Source of the DNA: Zygnema cylindricum
Lineage: Eukaryota; Streptophyta; Zygnematophyceae; Zygnematales; Zygnemataceae
Reading direction: 5' to 3'
Length of the DNA: 64,000 nucleotides
Assembly (NCBI GenBank): GCA_037447655.1
Contig: JBBHKE010002613.1
Coordinates: forward strand, 263,368-327,367
Position 1 is the stretch's first letter. Each line of letters opens with the position of its first letter. This document shows positions 49,623 through 60,500 of the stretch, piece after piece. The notes below the pieces were generated by a model. That model saw only the letters and a list, made by a program, of their open reading frames with translations. It was not told the origin of the DNA and did not search any database. A program made the translations under genes and the position numbers.

Positions 49623-51437
49623 GTAGATGTTTTCATTATATTGTTTCTTTTTTTTTTCCATTTTTTGATTTTTTTTCTTACACTGTACCGTTATCCTTTC
49701 AATCTATTTTGTATCCTTTCAATCTCTTTTGTTTTTCATTGTATTGTTGTTTCTGTTTCTTTTAATGTGTGATCGACTGATTTGAGAGTTATTTTTCAAC
49801 AACATTTTCTAGCGCCTAAAACCGTTGATTATTTAACGTGGAAAAATGTTCTACAACGGGGATTTTTTCTTCAATGGGAAATTTCACTGTACCGAGTAAT
49901 TTGGGTTTTGCTTTACCAAACAATAGTTTCCTTCAAACAAGTTTGTACTTTTTTTGTACTTTCTTTTGGATGTATGAGAAAGATTTATTTTGAAAAGTCT
50001 AGCTGTCATTTTTTTGTTTTTTTTTTTTTTTGGCGATGGTGTGAGTTTACCTTTTTTTTTCCACTAAAGTTTGTGTGGCACTGATTAAGAAGACAGAAAA
50101 TCCTTCATAGCGTTGAAAATGGGGTCAATCCACACTAGTTTTGTTTTGATTTTAGGGTGTATTTTGAATTTGCTTTAAGTTAAGTTTTACATTTTGACGC
50201 TTGATATTTGCTTAATTCTTCCTTTTTAATAATAAACCTCTGATATTTGTTTTTTTTTCTCTTTAAGTAAATTTTTGGAAAGTATATTCTTTCCGTCCTC
50301 TTTTAAACTTTTTACCTTAAATTAATTAGGGTTTTTGTTGTTTTGTAACTTGTAGTTGTGTTGAGGACCGAGGACTTAACAACTCCAAACTTATCCTTCC
50401 GGGTTGTGTTGCTACAATGGCTGTTTCTATTCCGCCAAATTAGTTCCTGCATTGATAGCTAATATTGGTTCAATGTACTTTAGTTTAAGGAGCCGATTAA
50501 TGCTATTTGCGTAAATTATTTCGTAAAGTATAGGATAAGGTAGTCACTTGTAATTAATGATAATAGTGTTGATGTTCACAACATGATTGCTAAAAAACGA
50601 GTGAACTTAATGATTCTGCTAGTTGTGGTGTTGAAGAGGTCAAAAAGAATTAAGAAGATGAGGGGGAGAAAGTGCCGCGATGTACGGTGATACTACAATT
50701 ATAAATAAAATTCATTTTTTTTTTTAAATTTACAATGCTGTATAAATAAAATCCGGTATTAAGTTAATGGTACCATATAAATAAAATAAATGCAATATGG
50801 AATGCGTGTACAATAACGTATACATGAAAATAAATACGACATAGTATACATTTAAAATGCGTATGTACATAATATAATACTGTATATGTTTACAATGGCA
50901 TATAACAATTTTATAATAATTATTGAAATAACTATAAAAATGTAATGCATAACCGTAAATGTAAAACAAAGTTTTTGTACAATTATAAATCATTTTTTTA
51001 TAAATGTAATACACTGTTGTATAAATAATACATAATACATAAATGAAAACTAAATCCAAAAACATAAAACATTAAAAAACCCTAAAAAAATACAAACAAC
51101 TTCATAATTTAGTAACAACATAAGTAAAACCAATTGGCTACTATTTTTTATTTTTTTGCTATTTTTTTCTACCGGCTAAAACACCGAAAACAAACAATCT
51201 AATTCTACAACAAAAAAAGAAATCTAATCAATTTTTAGGAAAACGTTTCGCCTCGTGCGCTCTTTCCTGTTCATTTAAACAGGAGAAACAACAATCAACA
51301 AGAGAAAGAAAAAAGAAAAAAACAATCAACAGAATTTAAAGAAAATAAAAATCAAAGGAAATAGAAAATCTGTGAACACTTAACACCTACAAAAATAATG
51401 CAACTGATTTTTCCGTCACACCTTACTATTTTCATGG
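49623..51437. other. Unassigned AT-rich sequence
   Basis: No exon is recognised. Around 50700-51070 the sequence is very AT-rich with recurring TACAATG/TATAAATAAAA words. T runs occur at ~50015-50030. Confidence 0.5.
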
Positions 51438-51825
51438 CTAATGGGATGCGTCAATTTCATCACCACTCTTGCTTTCGGCGATCTTACATACGGCATTGAT
51501 CAAACGACGTCTTTTTTCAACTTCTTCTTGAAATCGTCGTTCGTTCCCCTCCCAATTTGCCGTAAGCAATCCTCCAAATGTGGCCATCGTCTCTTTCATT
51601 TCTTTCACGGACATTTGATGTATTTCCTGTGCTATTTCTCAAAACCCAGTAAGATCTAATGATCGTGCTGCGTTTGCTTCATAACCATTTCTCTTACGTT
51701 TCCCATTAGTGTTGCTGTAAATGTTCTCGGATATCGAGTGGGTGTTATGTTTTCATTTCCGCCTACACCATCATCTATCGAAAAATATAACAGTTCACCG
51801 AAATCACCAGGCAATTTTTTTTTGG

Positions 51826-52191
51826 TCCTTTCAAACATACCCATTGACAAGTAATCAAAATTGCCACTAATGATTTTTGATTGCCACTCTTTAATTTTTT
51901 TATAGTCCTTCAAGAGATTCTCCCATTTTTGCCAACATCTAATATAAGGTTTTGACACACCTTGTCCTTTCAAACATACCCATTGACCAGTAATCAATAT
52001 TGCCACTAATGATTTTTGATTGCCAGTCTTTAATTTTTTTATAGTCCTTTAGGAGATTCTCCCATTTTTGCCAACATCTAATATAAGGTTTTGACACACC
52101 TCGTTGTTCCAATTGGAAGCTAATTCGTCTCCACATCTAATATAAGGTTTTGACACACATTGTTGTTCCAATTGGAAGCTAATTCGTCTCC
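51826..52191 (-). repeat. Tandem duplications (139 bp and 59 bp) within the trihelix gene
   Basis: 51826-51964 is repeated at 51965-52103 with few differences. Overlapping this, 52074-52132 is repeated at 52133-52191. Neither period is a multiple of three, so each breaks the reading frame. Confidence 0.95.
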
Positions 52192-52528
52192 ACTTTTCTT
52201 GGCTGTAGGGCGTTCGTCTTTTCATGTTGCATTTCTTGAATTTTGATGGTAATCACCTTCAATGCCTCGCTCTTTGTCCATCGATTGTAATTAGATGGAG
52301 GACTTGCACTGATATCATTGAGGCCTTCCTCCTCATTTTCTGCTTGTTTGTTACCTAGAATTGGCACACCCAAGTCCTCTTCATTTTCTGCTTGTTTGTT
52401 GCCCTTATTTGACTGACCCATTTTTTTGCCCATTTTTCCAACTACTTGGATTTTGCTTGCAGTGGATTTTTTTCTAGCAATACGTGGGCGTTTCGAATTT
52501 CCACCCTTATTCTGCGTGGTTTTTTTCC

Positions 52529-52622
52529 CATGACCACCTACAAGACTCATGCAAAAACACGTAGGTGTTAGCAGCCATGACCACCTACAAGACTCATGCA
52601 AAAACACGTAGGTGTTAGCAGC
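52529..52622 (-). repeat. Perfect 47-bp tandem duplication
   Basis: The unit starting CATGACCACCTACAAGACTC occurs twice without visible difference, in the N-terminal part of the trihelix gene. The period shifts the frame. Confidence 0.95.
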
Positions 52623-52649
52623 CATGAAAAATATATGGGGAAGACTATA

Positions 52650-53325
52650 CGAAGAAGTTCGTAAGAATAAAAGACGAAAATTAGAAAAAGTATAGAAGAA
52701 GTACAAAAGGAGATGCATCGAAAGATAGAATTAGAAGGAGAAGCATAGAAGGATGAAACACAAAAAGAAAAAGAATAAAAGAGAAGAAGAAGAAGAGAGG
52801 TTTTTAGTATCTACAGTTAGTGCCTATAATTACGATTCAGTTGTAGTAATACACGTATAATTCATGCTTTCTACTACTAAAATAAACTGAACACAATATA
52901 AAAACCAAAAAACAGAATAAAAAAAAACAAAAAAAAAAAAAAAAAAAAAAAGTTTACGGTTCAGTTTTAATAATACATATATAACCCTAATGCCTACTAC
53001 TACTAAACATACCCGAATTCATTACACAAACATAAAAAAGATAAGAGAAAAAATAACACTTTAAAGAAAAATAAAACCCTTCAACAAAAAATATAACTTA
53101 GGAAATACAAACCCTAAACAACACAAATGTTGCTCAGTTTTACTAATATACATATAATGAAAGCCAACTAATTCTAAAAGAAAATGATTATAATATCAAA
53201 AAAAAGAAAAAAAAGAAAACAAAACACCTTGAAAAGGAAAAAAAACATAACTAAGGCGAAAAACAAAATTTACAAAATACTAATAAAACAACTGAATTAC
53301 AGTTTAACAACAGTAAAAACAACAC
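52650..53325. other. A-rich intron-like sequence
   Basis: If the exon at 53326-53542 belongs to the trihelix gene, this is its intron. It contains an A run at 52921-52951 and repeated TTTAC/AGTTTTA-ATAATACATATATAA words at ~52840, 52960 and 53130. No other feature is seen. Confidence 0.5.
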
Positions 53326-53542
53326 CTTTTGCATTAATGTCTTTATGGCTGATGCCTCCTCCTTCAAGGATTATAGGATCCTCACTGCTGCGGCCATTTT
53401 CTTTTTCTTTAAGGTTGACATAATGTCGTTCATGTGTTTTGCGAACAGAGGGTGTTATGCTCACAGGAAAACGCGGTATTGAACAGGGTAGAATGCCAAG
53501 AAAAAGCGAAAGTGGGTTAAAGCTGCCACCTGGGAAAGACAT

Positions 53543-53959
53543 CCTAATAGAAATAAAAAAGTATACACATAAACTATTTTGAAAATTTGAATCAATATAC
53601 ACCACATGCTTCTTTATGTAATATATTCCATCTTGGTTTCTTTTTATAGGTTTGCAGCTCTAATATTGGCAACCCTTATCTTATCTTCGGCTTTGTAAAT
53701 TTGAATTCATCAAAATGTTTGCTACGGATTTTGAATTTTGAACCAGGGAATGGAATATTGAATACAAAATGACGATTTTTAAATTTCAAAATGACAATTT
53801 GAATACAGTGAAAGCGCGACAAACTCTGTGGACAATGGATACCAAGTGCGGCAAACTGTGGAGTGTGGATACCAAGTGGATCGTACTGTACTTTTGGTGG
53901 GCCGTTCGGTGGAACCTTCAGCTGTACGTGAGAGTTTTGTTTTTGTTGACGTGTACAAC
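53543..53959. other. Unassigned
   Basis: Two short internal repeats (GTGGATACCAAGTG at ~53830 and 53865) are present. No gene is recognised. Confidence 0.45.
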
Positions 53960-54280
53960 GCGCACATTGTCTAGTGCGCACATCGGCCACTTTGTACATC
54001 GCGCACATCGGCCAATGTGTACATCGCGCACATCGGCCAATGTGTACATCGCGCACGTCGTCCAGTGTGAAGAAACTCTCCTCGGACGACGTGCGCAATT
54101 GCTTCGCGAATCAAGAAAAGCTAAAAATCCAACGGTCGATAAATACGCCTATAATGTTGGAGCGATCCTGTAAACATGTTTTGTTTGACAAAAAAAAAAA
54201 ATGTAGGAATCTATACAAAAGTGTAGAGCGTCCAGTAAACAACTCCACTTTTCTTCTAATGGAAGTTCACCCTAACAGGT
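53960..54280 (+). repeat. Dispersed repeat with 25-bp tandem units
   Basis: ACATCGCGCACATCGGCCAA followed by TGTGT is repeated three to four times (53975-54057). The block then continues with GCGCACGTCGTCCAGTGTGA, related to 27625-27660. It ends AATGGAAGTTCACCCTAAC, a phrase resembling 28901-28915. Confidence 0.75.
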
Positions 54281-54429
54281 AACGCCGCAAAATGTAACCG
54301 ACGAAAAATTAAAAATACTGTAATACTAATTCATATAGCTACTTATTTAGTATGTACTACAGTACAGATATTCACATATGAAAACTTGAAACCCACACTA
54401 ATTTAGTCATAGTATGATATGAATTTTTT

Positions 54430-54670
54430 TTTTCAAACTGTTCGTTTTGAGGCATGAATTTTTATTATTACTTTTATTTATTAATTTTTGAAGTGTACAA
54501 AATGAGAATTCTTATTATTATTTTTATTCAATTTTAAAATGTGATATTTTATTCTTATTTTTATTTATTATTTTTTGAAGTGTATAAAATGTGAACTTTT
54601 ATTCGTATTATTATTAATTATTTTTTGAAGAGTAGAAATTTTAAAATCTTATTTTTTATTTTTATTAATT
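54430..54670 (+). repeat. AT-rich ~65-bp tandem repeat
   Basis: ATTWTTTGAAGTGTAYAAAA then TGWGAATTYTTATT recurs at about 54484, 54566 and 54622, with a weaker copy near 54520. Confidence 0.75.
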
Positions 54671-54689
54671 TGAGTAACACTAGCTAGTA

Positions 54690-54763
54690 CTACCTGCTAC
54701 AGTAGCACTGCCAGCAGCTACTACTACTGGCAACAGCAGTAGGTAGTACTAGCATCTGTAACA
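54690..54763. repeat. Imperfect inverted repeat (hairpin)
   Basis: GCTAGTACTACCTGCTACAG at the left pairs with CAGCAGTAGGTAGTACTAGC at the right around a CAGCAGCTACTACTACTGG centre. Function is unknown. Confidence 0.75.
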
Positions 54764-54954
54764 CTAGTACTGGCTGCAGCGGCACATAGTTTTAGCAGCT
54801 GCATCTAATCAATTCTCAATTATTTAGGCTCTCAATCAATCCATTTACAGTTTCCGATTCGCAGTTTCCGTGAAAAAAAAAAACATCCTCCACCACTTTG
54901 ACAGCTGTCCTTCTCTTCTTCCGAGAATTGACTAGCAAGATTTTTTTTTTTTTA

Positions 54955-55103
54955 AGAAGCTTCGATATATTGGCGATACGATATATCGACGATATATCGC
55001 GATGATTTGAAATTCGATATATCGAAGCTATATATCGATTATCGGGTACCTGAAATTCGATAAATATCGAATATCGGCAAATGGTCCTCGATACCCAACA
55101 CTA
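54955..55103. mobile_element. Right end of an ATATCG-rich hAT-like element
   Basis: GATATATCG words end in GATACCCAACACTA at 55103, matching the right end at 56803. The left end is not identified. The final TA overlaps the TA flank of the next element. Confidence 0.6.
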
Positions 55104-55130
55104 CACCGCGAATCGTTATTAGTGTCAAAG

Positions 55131-55877
55131 CAGAGGTCGCAAAAGTCAAAAAAAATCATACCCGAAACCGACCGTTTTTTTTTTTTCAAAATCTGAGTAA
55201 CCGACGCCCGATCGAGTTTTGTCATGCTCCAAAATTGTTAACCGTTAACCGACCGTCGTTTACGAAAAAAAAAATTAACCGAATCTTGATTTTTCGCGAC
55301 TAACCGTGCCCGCCCGTAACCGAAAAAGTACAAAATTAATCAATGTACAACGGAATAAGTCAATAACGACGATTTGTCGCGTTCCCTAAGATTTGCGAAA
55401 TGAATAGTGTACTACTGTGTCAGATTTGCAACGCTTTGTCGCGTTGCCTAAGATTTGCGAAATAATATTGACTAGCGTGTTAGATTTGAGACGCTTTGTC
55501 GCTTTCCCTATGATTTTCGAAATGAATAGTGTACTACCGTGTCAGATTTGCGACGCTTTGTCGCGTTCCCTTTGATTTGCGAAATAAATAGCTTACTACA
55601 GTACCGTGTCAGATTTGCGACGATAATCATGATGCCACGTACTTCCACGATACCAAAAGTACAAAAAACAATAATGTTGGAAAAAAAAAGTACAAAATTT
55701 TCATTTTTTTTGGTTTTTTGTTTGACCGACCGTAACTGACCGTTTTTTTTTTCCTGGTGAGTCAACCGACCGTAACCGCCCGACCCCCAAAATTTGGCAA
55801 CCGAATCCGTTCCGGATCCGGCGCGGGCGGTCGGTTAATGGTCGGTCACGGTTTCGGTTGACCGTTTGCGACCTCTG
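55131..55877. mobile_element. Non-autonomous hAT element (copy c), 747 bp, nested
   Basis: Ends CAGAGGTCGCAAAAGTC and GGTTGACCGTTTGCGACCTCTG-type (last 17 bases of the inverted repeat). The exact 8-bp duplication TGTCAAAG lies at 55123-55130 and 55878-55885. Same family as 45139 and 45652; interior repeats are inverted relative to copy b. Confidence 0.96.
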
Positions 55878-55896
55878 TGTCAAAGTCACTAATTTG

Positions 55897-56803
55897 TAGT
55901 GTTGTATATCGATAAAAAACTTATCGCGATAACACCGATACCGCTAGTTATCGGTTATCGAACGGTCAGCGGTCCCGATATATTTGTACTTTCTGTACTT
56001 TCTGTCCTGAGTGCTTTCTGTCCGGTAAACTGAACGGTAAATTTACGAAAAATGTACGGTTGTTTACGGGAAATGTACGGAATTTGGCGAAAAAATACAT
56101 TGCACTTTGTAGTACTTTTTGGGCGGTTAACTGAACATAAATTTTACGGGAACGTACGGAATTGTATTGATAAACTGATTATCATGGAATGGTAAAAAGA
56201 CGACGGACACAAAGTACAACGGATGCAAAATAACATTATGCGCGCCGCCGGAATCGAACGGTCGACATTCAATGAGAAAATACGAGCGGACGGTCAGCGT
56301 GAGCGCCGGCATCTCGGAATGGCTTTTTTGGCGGCTTTTGCCAAAAAAGCCGACGGATTGACACGTGGCAGGTTTCCAGCTGATCCCTAAAAATAAAGGG
56401 ACAAAGCACGACGTCGGATGTGAAAGGTACATCGTCTTAATTGGAGCCGTACTAGAGCCGTACACATCTTATGCCGGCTACTGTACTTTCGGCTTGTACA
56501 AATGATATGATTGGTAGGTACCTCAGGGGTTGTGAGTAGGGCGCGTCGGGGGAATAAGACGTACAGTTGAGTGTACATGCTGTACAGTTATCTGTACGGC
56601 TCGTACAGTTATCGCCGATAGTTATCGTTATCGGCATTATCGCCGATAAGTAGTGGTCTTATCGCCGATAAGTAGCCGATATTATCGGCTACTTATCGGC
56701 GATAAGACCAATAGCGATATATCGTACCAATATATCGATTATCGGGTCCCCGAAAAAAGGCCCATATCGGTTATCGGCAAATCCTTACCAATACACAACA
56801 CTA
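55897..56803. mobile_element. Non-autonomous hAT element of a second family, 907 bp, nested
   Basis: Starts TAGTGTTGTATATCGAT and ends CCAATACACAACACTA, giving inverted ends TAGTGTTGTRTA. The exact 8-bp duplication CTAATTTG lies at 55889-55896 and 56804-56811. The interior is rich in TTATCGCCGATAAG palindromes, especially at 56600-56720. Confidence 0.95.
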
Positions 56804-57520
56804 CTAATTTGGGTTCTTAAAATTTTGATTTTTTTCCTCAAATAGGATACATGATTTTAATTTTTACTTGACGTTAATTAAGGTTTCGTACAAAATAGCG
56901 TAAAGCCCGAAAGCACACTAAAATTTAAATAGTGTGGTGTACGGTCGATGTGACACCGTACACAAATGTACCTTTTCAAGTGAAAATTTACAATGAATTA
57001 AATTAGACGCGCACGCATAGGAACGTGCCCTCAAAAAAACGTGATTAGTCTGACACGTAAATTAGTATAGCATGTACGGATATTTTAGATTCGCGACGGC
57101 GTACGATTTCCAATATTTTGCACGAATACATATATTAATGTGTATAATCATACGGCGAATATTCCATTTTTGCTGTGTTCCCAAATTAGCATAAACGCCA
57201 AAATTAGAATACACCTTTTTTTTGAAAAATTCCAAATTCTTAATTAGCGTCAATTACGGTAAATTTTCTTCAACACTATTTAAACTTTGACACTAACGAC
57301 GATTCGCGGTGTACTTTCTCGTCTGTCTTCTTCTTCTTTCTTCTTTTGTATGCGAGAGCCACAGTAATATTGATTAAAAGATTTCTGACACGGTTCCTGT
57401 CAACGCCTGAAGGACTACAGTGGAGGCCTATAACTAAAAATGTCTTTCTTTTCACATAGTAGAACATTGTGCCACGTGCGGCTTGATTGCCTTTCTGGTC
57501 CTGCCACGTGGCATCTTCCC

Positions 57521-60500
57521 ATGGCCTCTTTCTTGGTCCCTCTTGCAGGAGATTCTGCTCTTGGAAAGGTGTGTTTTTTTGTAAAGCTTTCGATTGTTTT
57601 TTTCCTAAGAGAGGTTGTTGTGTGAATGGATGGACATTCTATGTTTTTGTACGGATACGTACGGACATTCTATTTGTTGTACGGATGCGTACGGATATTC
57701 TAATTTTTGTACGGATGCGTACGGACATGTTGAGACATTCGTCAAGTTTGCAAGAGCACATGAAGTTGGGGGGACTTTTGAAATTAGGGGAAAAATTTAC
57801 ACTCGGGATGCAAATATAGCTTTTACATTTAGCACTGTTCAAGAATTGCTTTGCACAAAACCTATCACGTGCCTCTTTCTCTCTCCCTTTCTCTTCTTTT
57901 CCTCCCTCTCCTTCTCCCTCTCCCTTTCCTTCTCCCTCTCCCTTTCCTTCTCCCTCTCCCTTTCCTTCTCCCTCTCCCTTTCCCTCTCCCTCTCCCTCTC
58001 CGTTTCCCTCTCCTACGCTCTCTTCCTCTCCCTCTCCCACTCCCTCTCTCTCTCCCTCTCCCTCTCCCTTTCCTACCCTCTCTTTCTCTCCCTCTCCTAC
58101 TCCCTCTCTCCCTCTCTCTCTCCCTCTCCTCCTCCCTCTCCCTCTCCCTCTCCCTCTCCCTCTCCCTCTCCCTCTCCCTCTCCCACTATCTCCCTTGTCA
58201 GGGAATGGTTACTATTCAAGTGCAGGTTTATTTTCCCCTAAGTTGTTAATTAGTGTTAATACGTGGTCCATGATGAGCCACGTGGCAAAATATAATTTAG
58301 TGTAGTTAGTACTAAGTTTTCTTTCTCGCTAATTATTCAACTGTAATAGTGATGTAAGGTTTACCTCATGGTTGTTACCTAAAAGGATTCATGAAATCTC
58401 CATAGTGGAACCGTTTGGTAAAAGCTTTGTTCCGAAGTACACTATGAATCGCTATCAGTGTAAATGTTTTTTTCGCCACTTAAAACATCTTTTCTCCGTA
58501 CACACTTATCGGATTATGGATCTGACGGGTGCGATTGAAAGCCAAGATTTTCATCTTCTGATTGGCGGTCTCCATGTGAAAATCGGACAAGTATGTACGG
58601 AGAAAAGATGTTTTAAGTGGCGAAAAAGTTATTAACACTAATAACGATATACGGTGTACAGCATGAATTGCTATTAGTGTGGAAAAGAACAATTTTTATG
58701 CCAGTTTTTCTAGCTCCTGAACACACCTTAATAATACTAAAATGTTCGTCCATAACAGTAATTGGCAAAGCGTTGAAAAATAATCCACTTCCCTTGGACC
58801 TGAATTTGATCTAATAACTTCACGATATATTTTACTTAGCCCTAATAGTATTTTACGTCGTGATGTGGTTTAAACTCACTTTATGAGTCTTGTAGTTAAT
58901 ATCATTTTGCCCCATAATAGTGTGGATTTTTAAAGCATGCCTAAAATTAGACTAACAATTGGAGTCCTCACAAATGGAGGTTACTACCCTCTAAGCAAGT
59001 GTGAAATTCACACATTGAAGTTCTTGACACTGGAATATTTTGAAAATTGACAAAAAGTGAAAATTTTTGGAAGTTGTTTTATCCACACTATGTTTGTTAT
59101 TTGCAAATATTTTTTGTTTGTGGGGGAATTGACGATTTAAAGTTTTTGTATTGGAATACAGGTGGATCAATCTTGTCCACATTTCAATGTCAAAAGACTC
59201 GTACTTCCTAAGGTAAAATAGACAAAACCCTAATTTTTACCTTTCTGAATTTTATCTGATGCATAGTTTCTAATCTCTGGACTCATTCCTTTCTCTATCT
59301 CATATACTACTCTCGTGTCTCATTGTTCATAAGCCTTACATGCCTCCCTTTCTGATCATCTCTCTCCTCCCCATTACTTCTTTTTTCCATCCTCCATCCT
59401 CCACTTCCCTTAATCCGCTCATTCACTATTTCTGTCCTCACTCTCTCTTTCTCTCTGCGAGGCGATGGCATGCTTCCATGTGAGAATCTCTCTCTACCTC
59501 TCTCTCTCTCTCCCTCCCTCCCTCCCTCTATCTCTCTCTCCCCCCTCTCCCTCTCACACAACATTCTCATGGAAATACGTACTTTTCCCTGTCAGGTCTT
59601 GGGAGGGTCTGTGAAGCTCGGCCAATACTGCGATTTCTCTCATAAAAGACGAAGAATTGGGAAGTTCTGGAGTTGCCAGCTGGCAGGACAAGCATCAACG
59701 GAGACACAACCAACTGTCAGGGTACTGTTCATTACTTTTTTTTGTTTTTTTTTTTGTTTCCAGATAGGTCTTGTTCAGTTTTAACACTTTTTTTCGTTAT
59801 CACGATTGTCGTTTTTTTCTCCTTTGTTTTATCTTTTTTAATAGGAAGGAGGATGGACTCCCCAAGATTCTGCGAGTCTGTATCGTTTGGAAGTTTGGGG
59901 AGCTCCTTATTTTAGTGTGAATGCAAGGGGAAATTTGGTTGTCCGACCTACAGGGGATAGGGGTAAGCTTTAAGAAAACCTTTAAAATATTATAAAAATT
60001 ACAGAAAACGTGAAAAAACTCCAAAGTAAGCGAGAAAAATCTTTAGGAATTCATGGAAAGTTCAAAGATTCGAAGGAAATGCTTTGCAAATTCAGTGTGA
60101 AGATGGGAAAATTTGATCGTTTGAAGAAACAAACTTTAAAATACTCTTTAAATGTGATGTATAACCCCATAATTAGCATGGACATGTTTGTTTCTGTTTT
60201 AAGGAGAAATAGACATTATGGAAGTTTTAGAAATTTCTGTTATCGAGGAAATGCAAGTGACATTTGTCACAAAGATAGGTGGAAAATCGATTTCTCTTTC
60301 GTTTTTGTTTTGGTTTTGTATTTTGTTTTTGAAAATAATCGATGAAGCGGAAATTGACATTATGGAGGTTTTCGATGGTCTCGGTTGTCGATGAGATCGA
60401 GTGACGTTTGTCACAAAGATAGGAAAAAAAACATTATATTTATTTTTTTGTTAATGTTTTGTTTTTTGTTTTTTTAAATACAGATGAAGCGGAAATAGAC

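Larger units (their letters stand above)
51438..53542 (-). pseudogene. Trihelix (Myb/SANT-like) DNA-binding protein gene, broken
   Basis: Read on the minus strand. A possible first exon at 53542-53326 (MSFPGGSFNPLSLFLG start, donor GTGTTG) is uncertain. From about 52626 an open frame has a basic region (KRPRIARKKS), an acidic repeat (GNKQAENEE twice) and NRWTKSEALKVITIKIQE, the first trihelix tryptophan helix. The domain continues in other frames: KWRRISFQLEQRGVSKPYIR, then CWQKWENLLKDYKKIKEWQ, which carry the second and third tryptophans. The remainder includes GDFGELLYFSIDDGVGG, and the end is a charged coiled-coil-like tail (NWEGNERRFQEEVEKRRRLI) stopping with TAG at 51438-51440. Tandem duplications of 139, 59 and 47 bp shift the frame, so the intact protein cannot be made from this copy as it stands. 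Trihelix proteins are plant transcription factors; similar genes also travel with transposons. Confidence 0.7.
55104..57311. mobile_element. TA-flanked DNA transposon, type A copy 2, with nested hATs
   Basis: Left end CACCGCGAATCGTTATTAGT and right end (reverse complement) CACCGCGAATCGTCGTTAGT, both continuing GTCAAAGT, with TA at 55102-55103 and 57312-57313. Removing the hAT elements and one copy of each 8-bp duplication leaves about 540 bp that reads through as the reverse complement of 13567-14082. No transposase frame is evident. Confidence 0.93.

Noticed and set aside
57740-57860. Protein-like stretch (ETFVKFARAHEVGGTFEIRG) as an additional ADC exon
   Set aside because: It is open and not low-complexity, but I recognise no family and could not fit splice sites that keep the ADC frame, so it is left unassigned.
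57615-58249. Long plus- and minus-strand open frames rich in S/L/P or E/G
   Set aside because: They are translations of a (CTCCCT)n tract, open in several frames at once. The tract ends at a splice acceptor and is intronic.
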